64,000 nt of DNA from Streptomyces sp. NBC_00569 (lineage in GTDB: Bacteria; Actinomycetota; Actinomycetes; Streptomycetales; Streptomycetaceae), in NCBI RefSeq assembly GCF_036345255.1, contig NZ_CP107783.1:4265501-4329500 (forward strand), written 5' to 3'. Within the stretch, counting starts at the first letter, position 1. The number at the start of each line of letters is the position of its first letter. This document shows positions 1 to 8,378 of the stretch, in pieces. Made by a program: the position numbers and the translations under genes. The notes under the pieces are model-generated. The model did no database searches. It saw nothing but the letters and a program-made list of their open reading frames with translations, and was not told the origin of the DNA.

Positions 1-407
1 TCGTCGACGACCTGGCCGTGCAGCCGCACCTCCGCGCCGTAGTCCCTGGTCGCCGCGACCTTCGGCAGGGGCGCGCCGACCGGCATGAAGACCGTGGAGC
101 GTACGCCGAGGAGAGAAGACGCGTGCGCTACACCCTGCGCATGGTTTCCGGCGCTCGCGGCGACCACGCCCGCGGCGCGCTCCTCGGGAAGCAGGCCCGC
201 GATCCTGACGTACGCGCCGCGCAGCTTGAAGGAGCCGGTCCGCTGAAGGTTCTCGCACTTGAGGTGCACCGGCGCCCCGACCAGCCCCGACAGGTGCCGG
301 CTGCCCTCCATCGCCGTCATCCGAGCGACCCCCGAGAGCATCTTCTGCGCGCCGCGCACATCGTCCAGGGTCACCGTCGGCAAGGAGTCAGCCGTGCTGT
401 AGCTCAT
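1..407 (-). CDS. ilvA: Threonine ammonia-lyase, N-terminal part (cut by window edge)
   Basis: PLP enzyme deaminating threonine to 2-oxobutyrate, the first step of isoleucine synthesis. Only the first 135 residues lie in the window. The PLP-lysine motif SFKLRGA is present (Lys about 61), preceded by HLKCENLQ and followed by the glycine-rich ASAGNHAQGVA typical of the fold-type II family. The ATG start (complement of 405-407) begins MSYSTADSLP. It is divergent from the MarR gene at 554 with a 146-bp gap. Family assignment is secure. Whether a C-terminal ACT domain (the feedback-regulated form) exists cannot be seen. Confidence 0.93.
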   Translation of the reverse strand, partial: MSYSTADSLPTVTLDDVRGAQKMLSGVARMTAMEGSRHLSGLVGAPVHLKCENLQRTGSFKLRGAYVRIAGLLPEERAAGVVAASAGNHAQGVAHASSLLGVRSTVFMPVGAPLPKVAATRDYGAEVRLHGQVVD

Positions 408-553
408 GACGGCAAGTCTCGCAGCTCACGCCGTACGGCTCCGGGCGTGACCACGGTCCGAGACTGGTTTGTGCAGCGTCGGTACGGCCCGCCGTCCGGC
501 CGCGTACCCTGTCCCCCAACCCACCACCCCTCGCATGAAGTGAGCCCCCGGCC

Positions 554-1075
554 ATGCCCACACCACCGGAAACGATGGACATGACGACCGCCGGCGACAC
601 CGGCCTCCTCGAAACCCTGCAGCACCAGGTGGCGGTCTTCGCCCGCCGTGCCGAACAGACCCGGCTCGGCGGAGTCGGCCAGGTGCGCAACTCGATGGAC
701 CGAGCCGCGTATCTGCTGCTCAACCGCCTGGACAAGGAAGGCCCCATGGGCGTCAAGGCGCTCGCCGCGAGCATGGGCATCGACTCGTCGACGGTGACAC
801 GTCAGGTCGCGCCGCTCGTCGACACGGGCCTCGTCAAGCGGACGTCCCACCCGGAGGACGGGCGCGCGGTCGTCCTCCAGCTCTCGCCGCGCGGCCTCGC
901 CCGGCTCGACGAGGTACGCACGTCCAGGCGGTCCCTCATGGCCGAGTTGACGCAGGAGTGGACCCCGCAGGAGCGCGAACAGTTCTGTGCGCTCCTCACG
1001 CGCTTCAACACCGCGCTGTCCGCGCGGCAGACGGGCCAGCCCGCCCCGTCCGGGGAAGCCGCTCCCGGCTCTTGA
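554..1075 (+). CDS. MarR-family transcriptional regulator
   Basis: A 173-residue winged-helix repressor-type protein. The central part (about residues 50-115) has the MarR pattern: a helix with AAYLLLNRLDKEGPMGVKAL, a recognition helix around SSTVTRQVAPLVDTGLVKR, and the wing HPEDGRAVVLQLSPRG. It presumably binds DNA as a dimer and responds to a small ligand, which cannot be predicted. It is divergent from ilvA, so it may act on the shared 146-bp intergenic region, but no clear palindrome was identified there. The ATG at 554 follows a weak gaagtgag-type ribosome site. Confidence 0.88.
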   Translation: MPTPPETMDMTTAGDTGLLETLQHQVAVFARRAEQTRLGGVGQVRNSMDRAAYLLLNRLDKEGPMGVKALAASMGIDSSTVTRQVAPLVDTGLVKRTSHPEDGRAVVLQLSPRGLARLDEVRTSRRSLMAELTQEWTPQEREQFCALLTRFNTALSARQTGQPAPSGEAAPGS

Positions 1076-1181
1076 CCCCGGGCCCGCACCTGCCCTCATA
1101 TGAGACCGGGCCCCTGTCGCATGCGGCCGGGGCCCGTCCCGTCCCGGTGACCGGCCGCCCGGCGGCCCGGCTGGAGGTGCG

Positions 1182-1679
1182 GTGCGAGAACGGCGCGCGT
1201 TCCAGGACGCCCGCCGGGCCCGGGAGTTCGAGGCGTTCGTCGCGGGCGCGGCAGGGCGGCTGCTCCATGCCGCGACCCTGCTCACCACGGAGCCGGCCGA
1301 CGACAACCCGCGCGCGCGGAAGCTGCTCACGTCGGCGCTCGCGCAGACGTACGCCTCCTGGGACCGGCTGCGCGGCGAGGACCCCTACGACCGCGCCCGC
1401 AAGGAACTCGCCCTGCGCTTCGCCCGCGCGGCCTGGCACCAGCACCGCGGGTACGGCGGAGTGCTGCGACACCTGGGCCCGCAGGAGCGGCTGATCCTGG
1501 TGCTGCGCCTGTACGAAGGGGTCGGCGAGGAGCAGGTGGCCGCGCTGCTCGGGCTCCCCATGGAGCGCGTGCACGCCATCCACGCGCGCGCCATGGCGCT
1601 CGTCCTGCACCCGCCGCGCGGGCCCGCCCCGGCCGCCCCCCGTGGGGACGCGGCGGCCCTTGAGGAGGTGCCGTCATGA
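1182..1679 (+). CDS. Degenerate SigE-type sigma-like protein
   Basis: A 165-residue protein with the outline of an actinobacterial SigE-family ECF sigma factor. An N-terminal FEAFVAGAAGRLLHAATLL stretch resembles region 2, and LGPQERLILVLRLYEGVGEEQVAALL resembles region 4. The region 2 core motifs (the usual DAEDLLQ helix and aromatic -10-recognition residues) are poorly conserved, so promoter recognition is doubtful. GTG start at 1182 behind ggagg. It overlaps the next gene by four bases (ATGA), implying translational coupling with a small membrane protein that could act as its anchor or anti-sigma partner. Function is inferred only. Confidence 0.62.
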   Translation: MRERRAFQDARRAREFEAFVAGAAGRLLHAATLLTTEPADDNPRARKLLTSALAQTYASWDRLRGEDPYDRARKELALRFARAAWHQHRGYGGVLRHLGPQERLILVLRLYEGVGEEQVAALLGLPMERVHAIHARAMALVLHPPRGPAPAAPRGDAAALEEVPS

Positions 1680-1927
1680 ACGCTCAGGCCCGCAGGGAAC
1701 GCGAGGTCCGCGCGGTCCTGGAAGCCGCCCAGGGAGCGCTGCCGCCCGGGATCCACGCCGAGGCGGTGCGCCGGGGCGGGCGGATCCTGCGCCGCAGGAG
1801 GGTGGTGCGCCGTCTGATGTGGCTGGCACTGTGCCTGGCGACGACCGTGTTCTTCGTGTGGGCCCTGCTGGCCAGGCCCTGGGTGGAGCCGCCGTCCGGG
1901 ACGACTCCACCCCTCACGGGCTGGTGA
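1676..1927 (+). CDS. Small single-pass membrane protein coupled to the sigma-like gene
   Basis: An 83-residue protein with an arginine-rich N-terminal half (RRGGRILRRRRVVRR), one membrane helix (about residues 47-67, LMWLALCLATTVFFVWALLA) and a short proline-rich outer tail. The ATG at 1676 overlaps the stop codon of the preceding sigma-like gene (ATGA). The order sigma-like gene then one-helix membrane protein resembles ECF sigma/anti-sigma pairs, but no zinc-binding anti-sigma motif (HxxxCxxC) is present. Not otherwise recognised. Confidence 0.6.
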   Translation: MNAQARREREVRAVLEAAQGALPPGIHAEAVRRGGRILRRRRVVRRLMWLALCLATTVFFVWALLARPWVEPPSGTTPPLTGW

Positions 1928-1960
1928 CCACGTGCCTCCTCCCGGAGGCCGTGCGCGGGA

Positions 1961-3133
1961 TCAGCCGAGCGCCTGCTGGAGGTCGGCGAGCAGGTCGTCG
2001 GCCGACTCGATGCCCACGGAGAGCCGTACGAGGTCGCTGGGCACTTCGAGCGCCGAGCCCGCGACCGAGGCGTGCGTCATGCGTCCCGGGTGCTCGATCA
2101 GGGACTCCACACCGCCCAGGGACTCGCCGAGGGTGAACAGCTTCGCCCGGTCGCAGACCGCGACGGCGGCCTCCTCGCCGCCCTCGACCTGGAACGACAC
2201 CATGCCGCCGAACGCCTTCATCTGCTTGGCCGCGACCTCGTGGCCGGGGTGCTCCGGAAGGCCCGGGTACAGGACACGCGTCACGCGCGCGTGCCGGGAC
2301 AGCATGTCGGCGACCTTCGTCGCGTTCTCGCTGTGCCGGTCCATGCGCACGGGCAGCGTCTTGATGCCGCGCAGCACGAGCCAGGCGTCCATCGGCCCGG
2401 CGACGGCGCCCATCGCGTTCTGGTGGTACGCCAGCTCGTCGCCGAGCGCCGGGTCGGCGACGATCAGCGCGCCGCCGACGACGTCCGAGTGACCGCCCAT
2501 GTACTTGGTCAGGGAGTGCACGACGACGTCCGCGCCGAGGGCCAGCGGCTGCTGGAGGTACGGGCTCGCGAAGGTGTTGTCGACGACGAGCCGCGCCCCC
2601 GCCTCCCGCGCGACCTGCGCGACGGCGGCGACGTCGGTGATCCCGAGCAGCGGGTTGGACGGCGTCTCGACCCAGATGACCTTGGTCTTCGGCGTGAGCG
2701 CCGCGCGCACGGAGGCCGGGTCGCTGGTGTCGGCGACCGACCACTCCACGCCCCACCGCGAGACGACCTTCGCGAACAGCCGGAACGTGCCGCCGTACGC
2801 GTCGTTCGGGATGACCACATGATCGCCGGGGCTGAGGAGCGTACGGAGGAGGCAGTCCTCGGCGGCGAGCCCGGAGGCGAACGCGAGGCCGCGGCGGCCG
2901 CCTTCGAGGGCGGCGAGGTTCTCCTCCAGGGCGGTCCTGGTCGGGTTGGCGCTGCGGCTGTACTCGTAGCCGCCGCGCAGCCCTCCCACGCCGTCCTGCT
3001 TGTACGTGGAGACCTGGTAGATCGGGGGGACCACGGCGCCCGTCAGGGGGTCGGCCGTGTTGCCCGCGTGAATGGCCACGGTCTCGAACCCGTGACCGCT
3101 GTGGGCGTTCTGGCTGTTGTGCGTGTCGCTCAT
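1961..3133 (-). CDS. metB: Cystathionine gamma-synthase / gamma-lyase family PLP enzyme
   Basis: A 390-residue Cys/Met-metabolism PLP enzyme, normally a cytosolic tetramer that joins an activated homoserine ester with cysteine to form cystathionine for methionine synthesis. Key family features are visible: YEYSRSANPTRTALE near residues 57-70, the PLP-lysine motif VHSLTKYMGGHSD (Lys about 210), and SLGGVESLIEHP near the C terminus. The frame stays open upstream to 3481, but MSDTHNSQNAHSG at 3133 is where family homology begins. Synthase and lyase cannot be separated reliably by sequence. Proximity to msrA fits a methionine theme. Confidence 0.88.
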   Translation of the reverse strand: MSDTHNSQNAHSGHGFETVAIHAGNTADPLTGAVVPPIYQVSTYKQDGVGGLRGGYEYSRSANPTRTALEENLAALEGGRRGLAFASGLAAEDCLLRTLLSPGDHVVIPNDAYGGTFRLFAKVVSRWGVEWSVADTSDPASVRAALTPKTKVIWVETPSNPLLGITDVAAVAQVAREAGARLVVDNTFASPYLQQPLALGADVVVHSLTKYMGGHSDVVGGALIVADPALGDELAYHQNAMGAVAGPMDAWLVLRGIKTLPVRMDRHSENATKVADMLSRHARVTRVLYPGLPEHPGHEVAAKQMKAFGGMVSFQVEGGEEAAVAVCDRAKLFTLGESLGGVESLIEHPGRMTHASVAGSALEVPSDLVRLSVGIESADDLLADLQQALG

Positions 3134-3224
3134 GCGGCCAGAGCGTAGTGCGCGCACAGGCCCCGCGGCGGCCCTACCGGGCCTGGTTCGCCAATTGTCC
3201 GACCCGTCTGGTTCGCTTGTACGC

Positions 3225-4334
3225 ATGGGAATTCTCTGGGTCCTGATGGCAGTGGTCATGTTGGGGGCGGTGCTCGGCCCGTACCTGCTGCGCAGGCGCG
3301 GCGGGATACGCCAGGTCGCACCCGGTTCACCGGACGCCGCGGACCCGGCGGAGTACGGGTTCATGCGCCAGGAGGACCTGGACGTGCGGCTCCCCGGCCC
3401 CGACCAGGACCTGTTGAACGTGATGTCGGTGGTCCAGCGCAACCAGGACTTCACCGCCGCCAAGCAGCTCCTCGCCGGCACGGGCAGGGAGAGCGAGCAG
3501 CGCTGGGAGCGTGTGCAGGCGATCGCCGGCGCCGCCGCCCTGGAGCTCGCTCAGACCCCGCGGCTCGGAGCCGGATGGCTCCACGCGTGGCGTGCCCAGG
3601 AACCCAAGGACCCGGGCGGGGCGCAAGTGTTCGCGGAGTTCCTGGTCCAGCAGGCCTGGCGGAACGCGGGCGGTGACGCCCAGGCCGACGAGCGGCGGAT
3701 CATCCTGGAGGAGGCCAGGTCGGCCTGCGAGGACGCGGCGCTCCTGGCCCCCGGCGACCCGGTCCCCCACATCACGCATCTCGCCGTGGCCCGCGGCCTC
3801 GGGTACTCCCAGCACGACTTCGAGCAGCTCTGGCTCAAGATCCTCGACACGGCGCCGGGCCACATGGGCGCCCACCTCGCGGGCCTGCGGTACTGGTGCG
3901 AGAAGTGGCACGGCTCGCGCGAGCTCGCCTTCGCCTTCGCCGAGGCCGCCGCCGCGCGCGCCCCGCGCGGCTCGCTCCTCGCCGCGCTCCCCCTCTTCGC
4001 GCTGTACGAGCACCTGCCCGACGTCAATCTGGTGCGCAGCTTCTACCAGAGCGAGGTCGTCACCAAGTCGATCCACGGCGCGCTCTTCGCTGTGCAGGCC
4101 GCCCGCCCGGACGACCCGATGCTCGCCCACGTCCGCCATCTCCTGGTGTTCTTCCTGGTCCGCTGCGAGCGCTGGGCCGAGGCGATGGAGCAGCTGCTCC
4201 ACGTCGACGGCCACGTCGGCGCGCTCCCCTGGACGACGGGCACGGACCCGGCCGCGGACTACGCGGTGTACCGGGCGCTGGCGGTCGCCGGCTACGAGGC
4301 GAACGGCGGAAGCCCGGCGACACTGCGCCACTGA
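3225..4334 (+). CDS. Membrane-anchored TPR-like protein of unknown function
   Basis: A 369-residue protein with an N-terminal membrane helix (about residues 2-22, ending LLRRRGG) followed by a helical, alanine-rich cytoplasmic region with tetratricopeptide-like character. I do not recognise a catalytic motif. The start at 3225 (MGILWVLMAVVM) puts the helix at the N terminus. The frame is open upstream to 3117 but gives an unnatural sequence. It is divergent from the cystathionine synthase gene (91-bp gap) and convergent with msrA. Role unknown. Confidence 0.78.
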   Translation: MGILWVLMAVVMLGAVLGPYLLRRRGGIRQVAPGSPDAADPAEYGFMRQEDLDVRLPGPDQDLLNVMSVVQRNQDFTAAKQLLAGTGRESEQRWERVQAIAGAAALELAQTPRLGAGWLHAWRAQEPKDPGGAQVFAEFLVQQAWRNAGGDAQADERRIILEEARSACEDAALLAPGDPVPHITHLAVARGLGYSQHDFEQLWLKILDTAPGHMGAHLAGLRYWCEKWHGSRELAFAFAEAAAARAPRGSLLAALPLFALYEHLPDVNLVRSFYQSEVVTKSIHGALFAVQAARPDDPMLAHVRHLLVFFLVRCERWAEAMEQLLHVDGHVGALPWTTGTDPAADYAVYRALAVAGYEANGGSPATLRH

Positions 4335-4367
4335 CCGCCCCGCGCGGACCGGAGTTCCGGCGGTCAG
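4331..4367. terminator. Bidirectional hairpin between convergent genes
   Basis: CTGACCGCC (4331-4339) pairs with GGCGGTCAG (4359-4367), and an inner CCGGA/TCCGG dyad lies between. The stem contains the stop codons of both convergent genes (TPR-like protein and msrA). There is no U-run, as is usual in high-GC actinobacteria. Confidence 0.6.
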
Positions 4368-4876
4368 CCCTCCGTGCGGACGGGCAGCCGCCATCCCGGG
4401 CGCGGGAAGTGGCAGGTGTAGCCGTCCGGGTAACGCTGCAGGTAGTCCTGGTGCTCGGGTTCGGCCTCCCAGAAGGGGCCGACCGGCTCCACCTCGGTGA
4501 CAACCTTGCCGGGCCACAGTCCGGAGGCGTCCACGTCCGCGATCGTGTCCTCGGCGATCCGCTTCTGCTCGTCGTCCACGTAGTAGATCGCCGAGCGGTA
4601 GCTCATGCCGATGTCGTTGCCCTGGCGGTTCTTGGTGCTCGGGTCGTGGATCTGGAAGAAGAACTCCAGCATCGCGCGGAAATCGGTCTTCGCGGGGTCG
4701 AAAACGATCTCGATGGCCTCCGCGTGCGTGCCGTGGTTGCGGTACGTCGCGTCAGGCACGTCACCCCCCGTGTATCCGACCCGGGTCGCCGTCACGCCTG
4801 GGAGTCGACGGATCAGCTCCTCCATCCCCCAGAAACATCCGCCTGCCAGCACGGCCCTCTGCGTCTGCGTAGCCAT
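4364..4876 (-). CDS. msrA: Peptide-methionine (S)-S-oxide reductase MsrA
   Basis: A 170-residue enzyme that reduces methionine-S-sulfoxide in proteins and free methionine. The catalytic GCFWG motif is at residues 13-17 (nucleophile Cys14), with the family sequences [19 protein letters not shown], FFQIHDP and a C-terminal GYTCHFP cysteine (about 155) that may resolve the disulfide. ATG start at 4876 with a ggggccgaa-type leader. It is a single-domain protein without MsrB fusion. The convergent end touches the hairpin at 4331-4367. Confidence 0.96.
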   Translation of the reverse strand: MATQTQRAVLAGGCFWGMEELIRRLPGVTATRVGYTGGDVPDATYRNHGTHAEAIEIVFDPAKTDFRAMLEFFFQIHDPSTKNRQGNDIGMSYRSAIYYVDDEQKRIAEDTIADVDASGLWPGKVVTEVEPVGPFWEAEPEHQDYLQRYPDGYTCHFPRPGWRLPVRTEG

Positions 4877-5007
4877 TTCGGCCCCTCCAATATCTGTCAG
4901 CTCGGTCACTCGGGCTCCTCGGCTCGCACACCACCGGCATCCCATGTCCACTGTCCTCAACGCGCGAGGGTTCCAAGCGATTCCGTGCCCTTCCGGCACG
5001 CCCCGCG

Positions 5008-5734
5008 GTGCCGACTCGCTTGCCACGGTTTCCCACATGGCGGCTTCGGGGGCAAAGAACAGGCGTTTCGGCGGACCGGACTGGTGGTGGGGGTGCCCTG
5101 GTCGGCGATACGTTCCAGCAGCAGGGACGCCAGCTGCCCGGAGACCTCCGCGCCAAGGGCGCCCATCGCGACGCCGTCGCGGACGTCGAGTCGCTGGAGC
5201 AGGACGTCGCCCACGCCGATCACGGCAGCACCGCGCTGCCCTACGACCGCGCTCTGAACGTGAAGCCGGCCGATGCCGCGGATGCGCTGCGCGCGCGTCG
5301 GCGAGGGAGTGGAGAAGCTCCCGGACTTCCTCAAGGAGATCCCGGTCCTGGATCTCGCCGCCGCGGGCACGTGTGGTCTGCTGGAGGCGCCGGACGACCA
5401 CGACAAGGGCTGGTCCTGGCAGCACTCGACAGCCGTGGACGGCGGTGCCGACGTCGGCGGCCTCGTCGCCGGTACGGCCATCACCGCGGGCCTGGTGGCC
5501 GCCGCACCCTTCGACGTCCCCGTGGCCGTGGTGGCCGGGGTCGGCGGCGCGGTCGTGATCGGCGCGACCGGTGTCATCGATCACGCCTTCCACGAGCACT
5601 GGAGCGAGGGCATCCACAAGGACGGCGTGGTGGGCGGTGTGCTGCACGGCAGCGGTCATGTCCTCTCCCAGACCGGGGACGACTTCAAGCGACTGGGGAA
5701 GGACGTCTGGGGTGGCATCAAGAGCATCTTCTGA
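5008..5734 (+). pseudogene. Frameshifted remnant of a T7SS/polymorphic-toxin-type protein
   Basis: Two plus-strand frames appear to belong to one former gene. From 5008 the first frame gives helical, charged sequence ([33 protein letters not shown]) up to ADAADALRA at about 5295. The next frame continues naturally as [20 protein letters not shown] to 5734. A single extra base within the GC run at 5289-5297 explains the break. The intact downstream part (153 codons from 5273) carries two hydrophobic glycine/alanine segments and ends [16 protein letters not shown]...GIKSIF. I recall this C-terminal pattern from Streptomyces WXG100/ESX-type large proteins. A canonical WXG domain is absent. It could also be a sequencing error, or a short intact gene from 5273. 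Confidence 0.5.
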
Positions 5735-5759
5735 GGTCCCCGCTGCGGGGGCCTCGCCC

Positions 5760-6248
5760 GTGCCGGGCGGTGGACGGATTCCGGTGCTGCCCGGGCTCGG
5801 GACCAGTTGGTACGAGCGCGGGGCGCGGTACTGGATGCGGCGTACCGGGACCGGTGTGCTGTGGCTGGTCGTGCCGGCGTTCTTCTGTTTCGTCTCGCTG
5901 AGCCTCTACTCGGGCTTCCGTGAGGCGCTGCCGTCGGGCGTGCGCACCGTGTGGGACGTGGCGCAGGTCGTCGCCGGCTGTGTGGGCGCCGTCTGGGGTT
6001 GGATCGTGCAGCGGCGGGCGCACCGCGGGGACCTGCTGGACCCGCCCCGTCCCGGGCGGGCGCGTGCCGCGCGGCGTGCTTCCGTCCGGCGCTCCACCGG
6101 TCTGGCCGTCCTCGGCCGTGGCCTCGTGGTGATCGCGGCTCCTGTCATGCCGGCGTTCGCCGCGTTCTGCGTGGGCTGGAGCGTCGCCGCGCTCACCGTG
6201 CGCGAGTATCCGACCGAGGTCGGCGCGCGGCGGGCCATGCAGGAATAG
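5760..6248 (+). CDS. Small multi-pass membrane protein, unknown function
   Basis: A 162-residue protein with likely membrane helices near residues 35-55 ([18 protein letters not shown]), 68-85 ([20 protein letters not shown]) and 120-145 ([20 protein letters not shown]). The frame extends upstream over the preceding remnant gene. The GTG at 5760 is the first start after that gene's stop that gives plausible sequence, but no strong ribosome site is visible, so the start is uncertain. It lies 25 bp behind the T7SS-like remnant and may have been co-transcribed with it. Confidence 0.6.
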   Translation: MPGGGRIPVLPGLGTSWYERGARYWMRRTGTGVLWLVVPAFFCFVSLSLYSGFREALPSGVRTVWDVAQVVAGCVGAVWGWIVQRRAHRGDLLDPPRPGRARAARRASVRRSTGLAVLGRGLVVIAAPVMPAFAAFCVGWSVAALTVREYPTEVGARRAMQE

Positions 6249-6332
6249 GCGGGGTGGGCTCGCCACATCAGCAGGCGTATCGGCGGGCGTATCGGCGGGG
6301 CATCAGCGAGTGTTTCGGCGGGCGTGCCGCGG

Positions 6333-7271
6333 TCACGGGTGGCCGCCCGAGGCGCGCAACGCCGCCGCGTGGTGGCGCAGGGGTTCGATCTCCTCGGTGG
6401 CGCGCTCCAGTTCCGTCAGCCAGGTCCGTGTCCGGGTGTCGTCCGCGGCGTGCTTCAGGCACTCGCCGATCGCCGTGGACAGGACCTTGAGCTTGTTCTC
6501 GTAGACCGTGAGGTAGTCGTCCATCGCCGTGCGGGCGGGGTGGACCGTGGAGTTGAAGAGCACGCCGACGCTCTCGCCGCCGGACGGGGCCAGTTCGCGC
6601 ACGCGGTCGGCCATCCGGGTCAGGCGTTCCCTGATCTCGTCGGGGCTTTCCCAGGCCGGGGGTCCGTAGGCCAGCACCCGGACCGCGTCCCATGTCTCGC
6701 TTGTCCGGCCCCTCTTCGTCCTGCCGCAGTCGAGGGACAGGCTCACCCCGTAGAAGTCCCTGCCCCGCTCCGCCTCCGTCGCCATCAGGGACACGGCGAA
6801 TCTGTCGACGGCGCCCGCGGGGATCAGCTGACTGACAGAGTGGCGGTAACTCCCTTCCCTGAGCGGGAAGTTGACGGCGTACGCGGCGCTCGGGCCCATT
6901 CTCCGCTGCTGCGCCGGCAGGGGTGCGGTGATCGTCGCCCCGGGCAGGACGAGGACGAACGGCGGCTCGATCGGGGGGACGTGGAGCAGGCCTTCCACGT
7001 CCACCCGCACGCGTCGCACGATGCCGTCCAGGTCGCCCTCGTTGCAGACGGCGATGTCCAGGACCGGGCGCTCGGGGACCAGTTCGCCCAGAACACGCAC
7101 GTCCGCGTCCGGCTCCGCGAGCAGCGACTCCGCGTCCTTCACCGTGACGTCGACGAAGCGGATCGCCCCGTCCTGCTTCCGCCGCGCCCGCAGCGTCGCC
7201 CACGCCGCGATGACCGCGCCGACGGCCGCCGCCACGATTCCCCCGGCGGCCCCCATGACCGCAATCAGCAT
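6333..7271 (-). CDS. Membrane-anchored protein of unknown function
   Basis: A 312-residue protein with one N-terminal hydrophobic helix (about residues 2-27, VMGAAGGIVAAAVGAVIAAWATL). A beta-rich middle region follows (VLDIAVCNEGDLDGIVRRVRVDVEG and PFVLVLPGATITAPL), then an amphipathic helical C terminus. The middle part resembles immunoglobulin-like or lipid-facing sandwich domains only in general composition. No catalytic motif is recognised. It is convergent with the membrane protein ending at 6248. Confidence 0.65.
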   Translation of the reverse strand: MLIAVMGAAGGIVAAAVGAVIAAWATLRARRKQDGAIRFVDVTVKDAESLLAEPDADVRVLGELVPERPVLDIAVCNEGDLDGIVRRVRVDVEGLLHVPPIEPPFVLVLPGATITAPLPAQQRRMGPSAAYAVNFPLREGSYRHSVSQLIPAGAVDRFAVSLMATEAERGRDFYGVSLSLDCGRTKRGRTSETWDAVRVLAYGPPAWESPDEIRERLTRMADRVRELAPSGGESVGVLFNSTVHPARTAMDDYLTVYENKLKVLSTAIGECLKHAADDTRTRTWLTELERATEEIEPLRHHAAALRASGGHP

Positions 7272-7407
7272 CGCGCTCCCCCGCCCCGCTCCTCATCCCC
7301 GCGAACGTCATGAACCCCTGCGTCCGCCGGCCGTCACACAGCCGCTCTCGCAGCGTAGATGCGACCACTGACAACGGGCTGTGCTCACGGAGTCCGGGAC
7401 GGTGTCC

Positions 7408-7815
7408 TCACGCCGCGAGGCGTACCTCGCCCTGGCGCGCGGGCGCCCGGTGGACGGCGGGCCGTGAGGCCGCAGCGGTGAGGCGGAGCAGTTCGGACCG
7501 GCCGAGGGCCAGGACGTCGGCGAGGCCGAGGCCCAGGGCGTGGGCGGCGGCCGCGAGGACCTCCGACGACGCCTCTTTGAGGCCGCGCTCGATCTCGGAG
7601 AGGTACGGCAGGGAGATGCGGGCGGCGTCGGCGACGTCCTTCAACGTGCGCTCCTGCGCGAGGCGCTCACGGCGCAGGACGTCCCCCACGATGTCGCGCC
7701 AGAGCGGCTCCTTGGACGGGGGCCCGGCAGACTCCGCCGGGCCGGGACGCAGGTCCGGGCGCAGGTCCGGGCGCAGAGGGATGACGCGGGCGTGGTTCGA
7801 CGCGTGGCTGCTCAC
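7408..7815 (-). CDS. XRE-family regulator, ClgR-like
   Basis: A 135-residue protein with one HTH_3 domain (about residues 42-100): [54 protein letters not shown]. The sequence [18 protein letters not shown] closely resembles the recognition helix of ClgR/PopR, activators of Clp and Lon protease genes in actinobacteria. The C terminus here is short and lacks an obvious protease-targeting Ala-Ala-type degron other than the terminal LAA. That LAA end is notable because ClgR-type proteins are Clp substrates. GTG start at 7815. Identity within the family is not settled. Confidence 0.72.
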   Translation of the reverse strand: MSSHASNHARVIPLRPDLRPDLRPGPAESAGPPSKEPLWRDIVGDVLRRERLAQERTLKDVADAARISLPYLSEIERGLKEASSEVLAAAAHALGLGLADVLALGRSELLRLTAAASRPAVHRAPARQGEVRLAA

Positions 7816-7897
7816 GGGTTCAGCCTAGGAGCGGTGCACGCGGTACGGCCCGCCGTTCTGCCCCCGGCATAACGGCCGGCGCAGCACCCGGCCCGCG

Positions 7898-8254
7898 TCA
7901 CACGCGCCCCCGCCCCGCCTCGGCCCGCATCCGCGCGGCCGTGCTCGACGGGTCGTACCCCTCCGGAACCCCTTCCACGAAGATCACCTCGCCGTCCAGG
8001 TTCCGTGTCCGCAGCGGGATGAGCTCCTGGTAGGCGTCGGAGTCGTACCAGCCGTGGGCCGCGGCCTTGTCGGGGAACGAGATGACGACGACGCCCCCCG
8101 GCCACGACCCCTCGATGTCCTCCAGCTGGGCGCCGTGCACGAGGAAGCGGCCGCCGAACGGGTCGAGGGTCGACTGGATGCGCTCCATGTAGTCGAAGAC
8201 CTCTTCGTTCGGCACGGTGGTGTTGCGCAGAGCGGCGATGGCGTAGGCGGTCAT
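7898..8254 (-). CDS. DUF1330 domain protein
   Basis: A 118-residue ferredoxin-like alpha/beta-barrel protein of the DUF1330 family (dimeric alpha-beta barrel superfamily). Recognisable parts are the IQSTLDPFGGRFLVHG strand-helix and the SWPGGVVVISFPDKAAAHGWYDSDAYQELIPLR core. Enzymatic role is unknown for most members. It lies between the ClgR-like regulator and an alcohol dehydrogenase, all on the minus strand but with separate gaps (about 80 and 125 bp), so operon membership is unclear. Confidence 0.82.
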   Translation of the reverse strand: MTAYAIAALRNTTVPNEEVFDYMERIQSTLDPFGGRFLVHGAQLEDIEGSWPGGVVVISFPDKAAAHGWYDSDAYQELIPLRTRNLDGEVIFVEGVPEGYDPSSTAARMRAEAGRGRV

Positions 8255-8378
8255 GAGGTCCTCCCCGGCAGGATCGGTTCGATGACTCGATCCTGCCGGG
8301 GGACGGACGGGCCGTCGATTACGCCTCAGGTAATGCTCCGGGCGATGCCCCGGGTCGTGCGACGGGCGACGGCCGGGG

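Noticed and set aside
4957..5577. Minus-strand frame opposite the T7SS-like remnant ([32 protein letters not shown])
   Set aside because: A short stretch looks helical, but both ends become unnatural Arg/Pro-rich sequence. The plus-strand reading joins a well-formed C terminus, so the minus frame is treated as a shadow.
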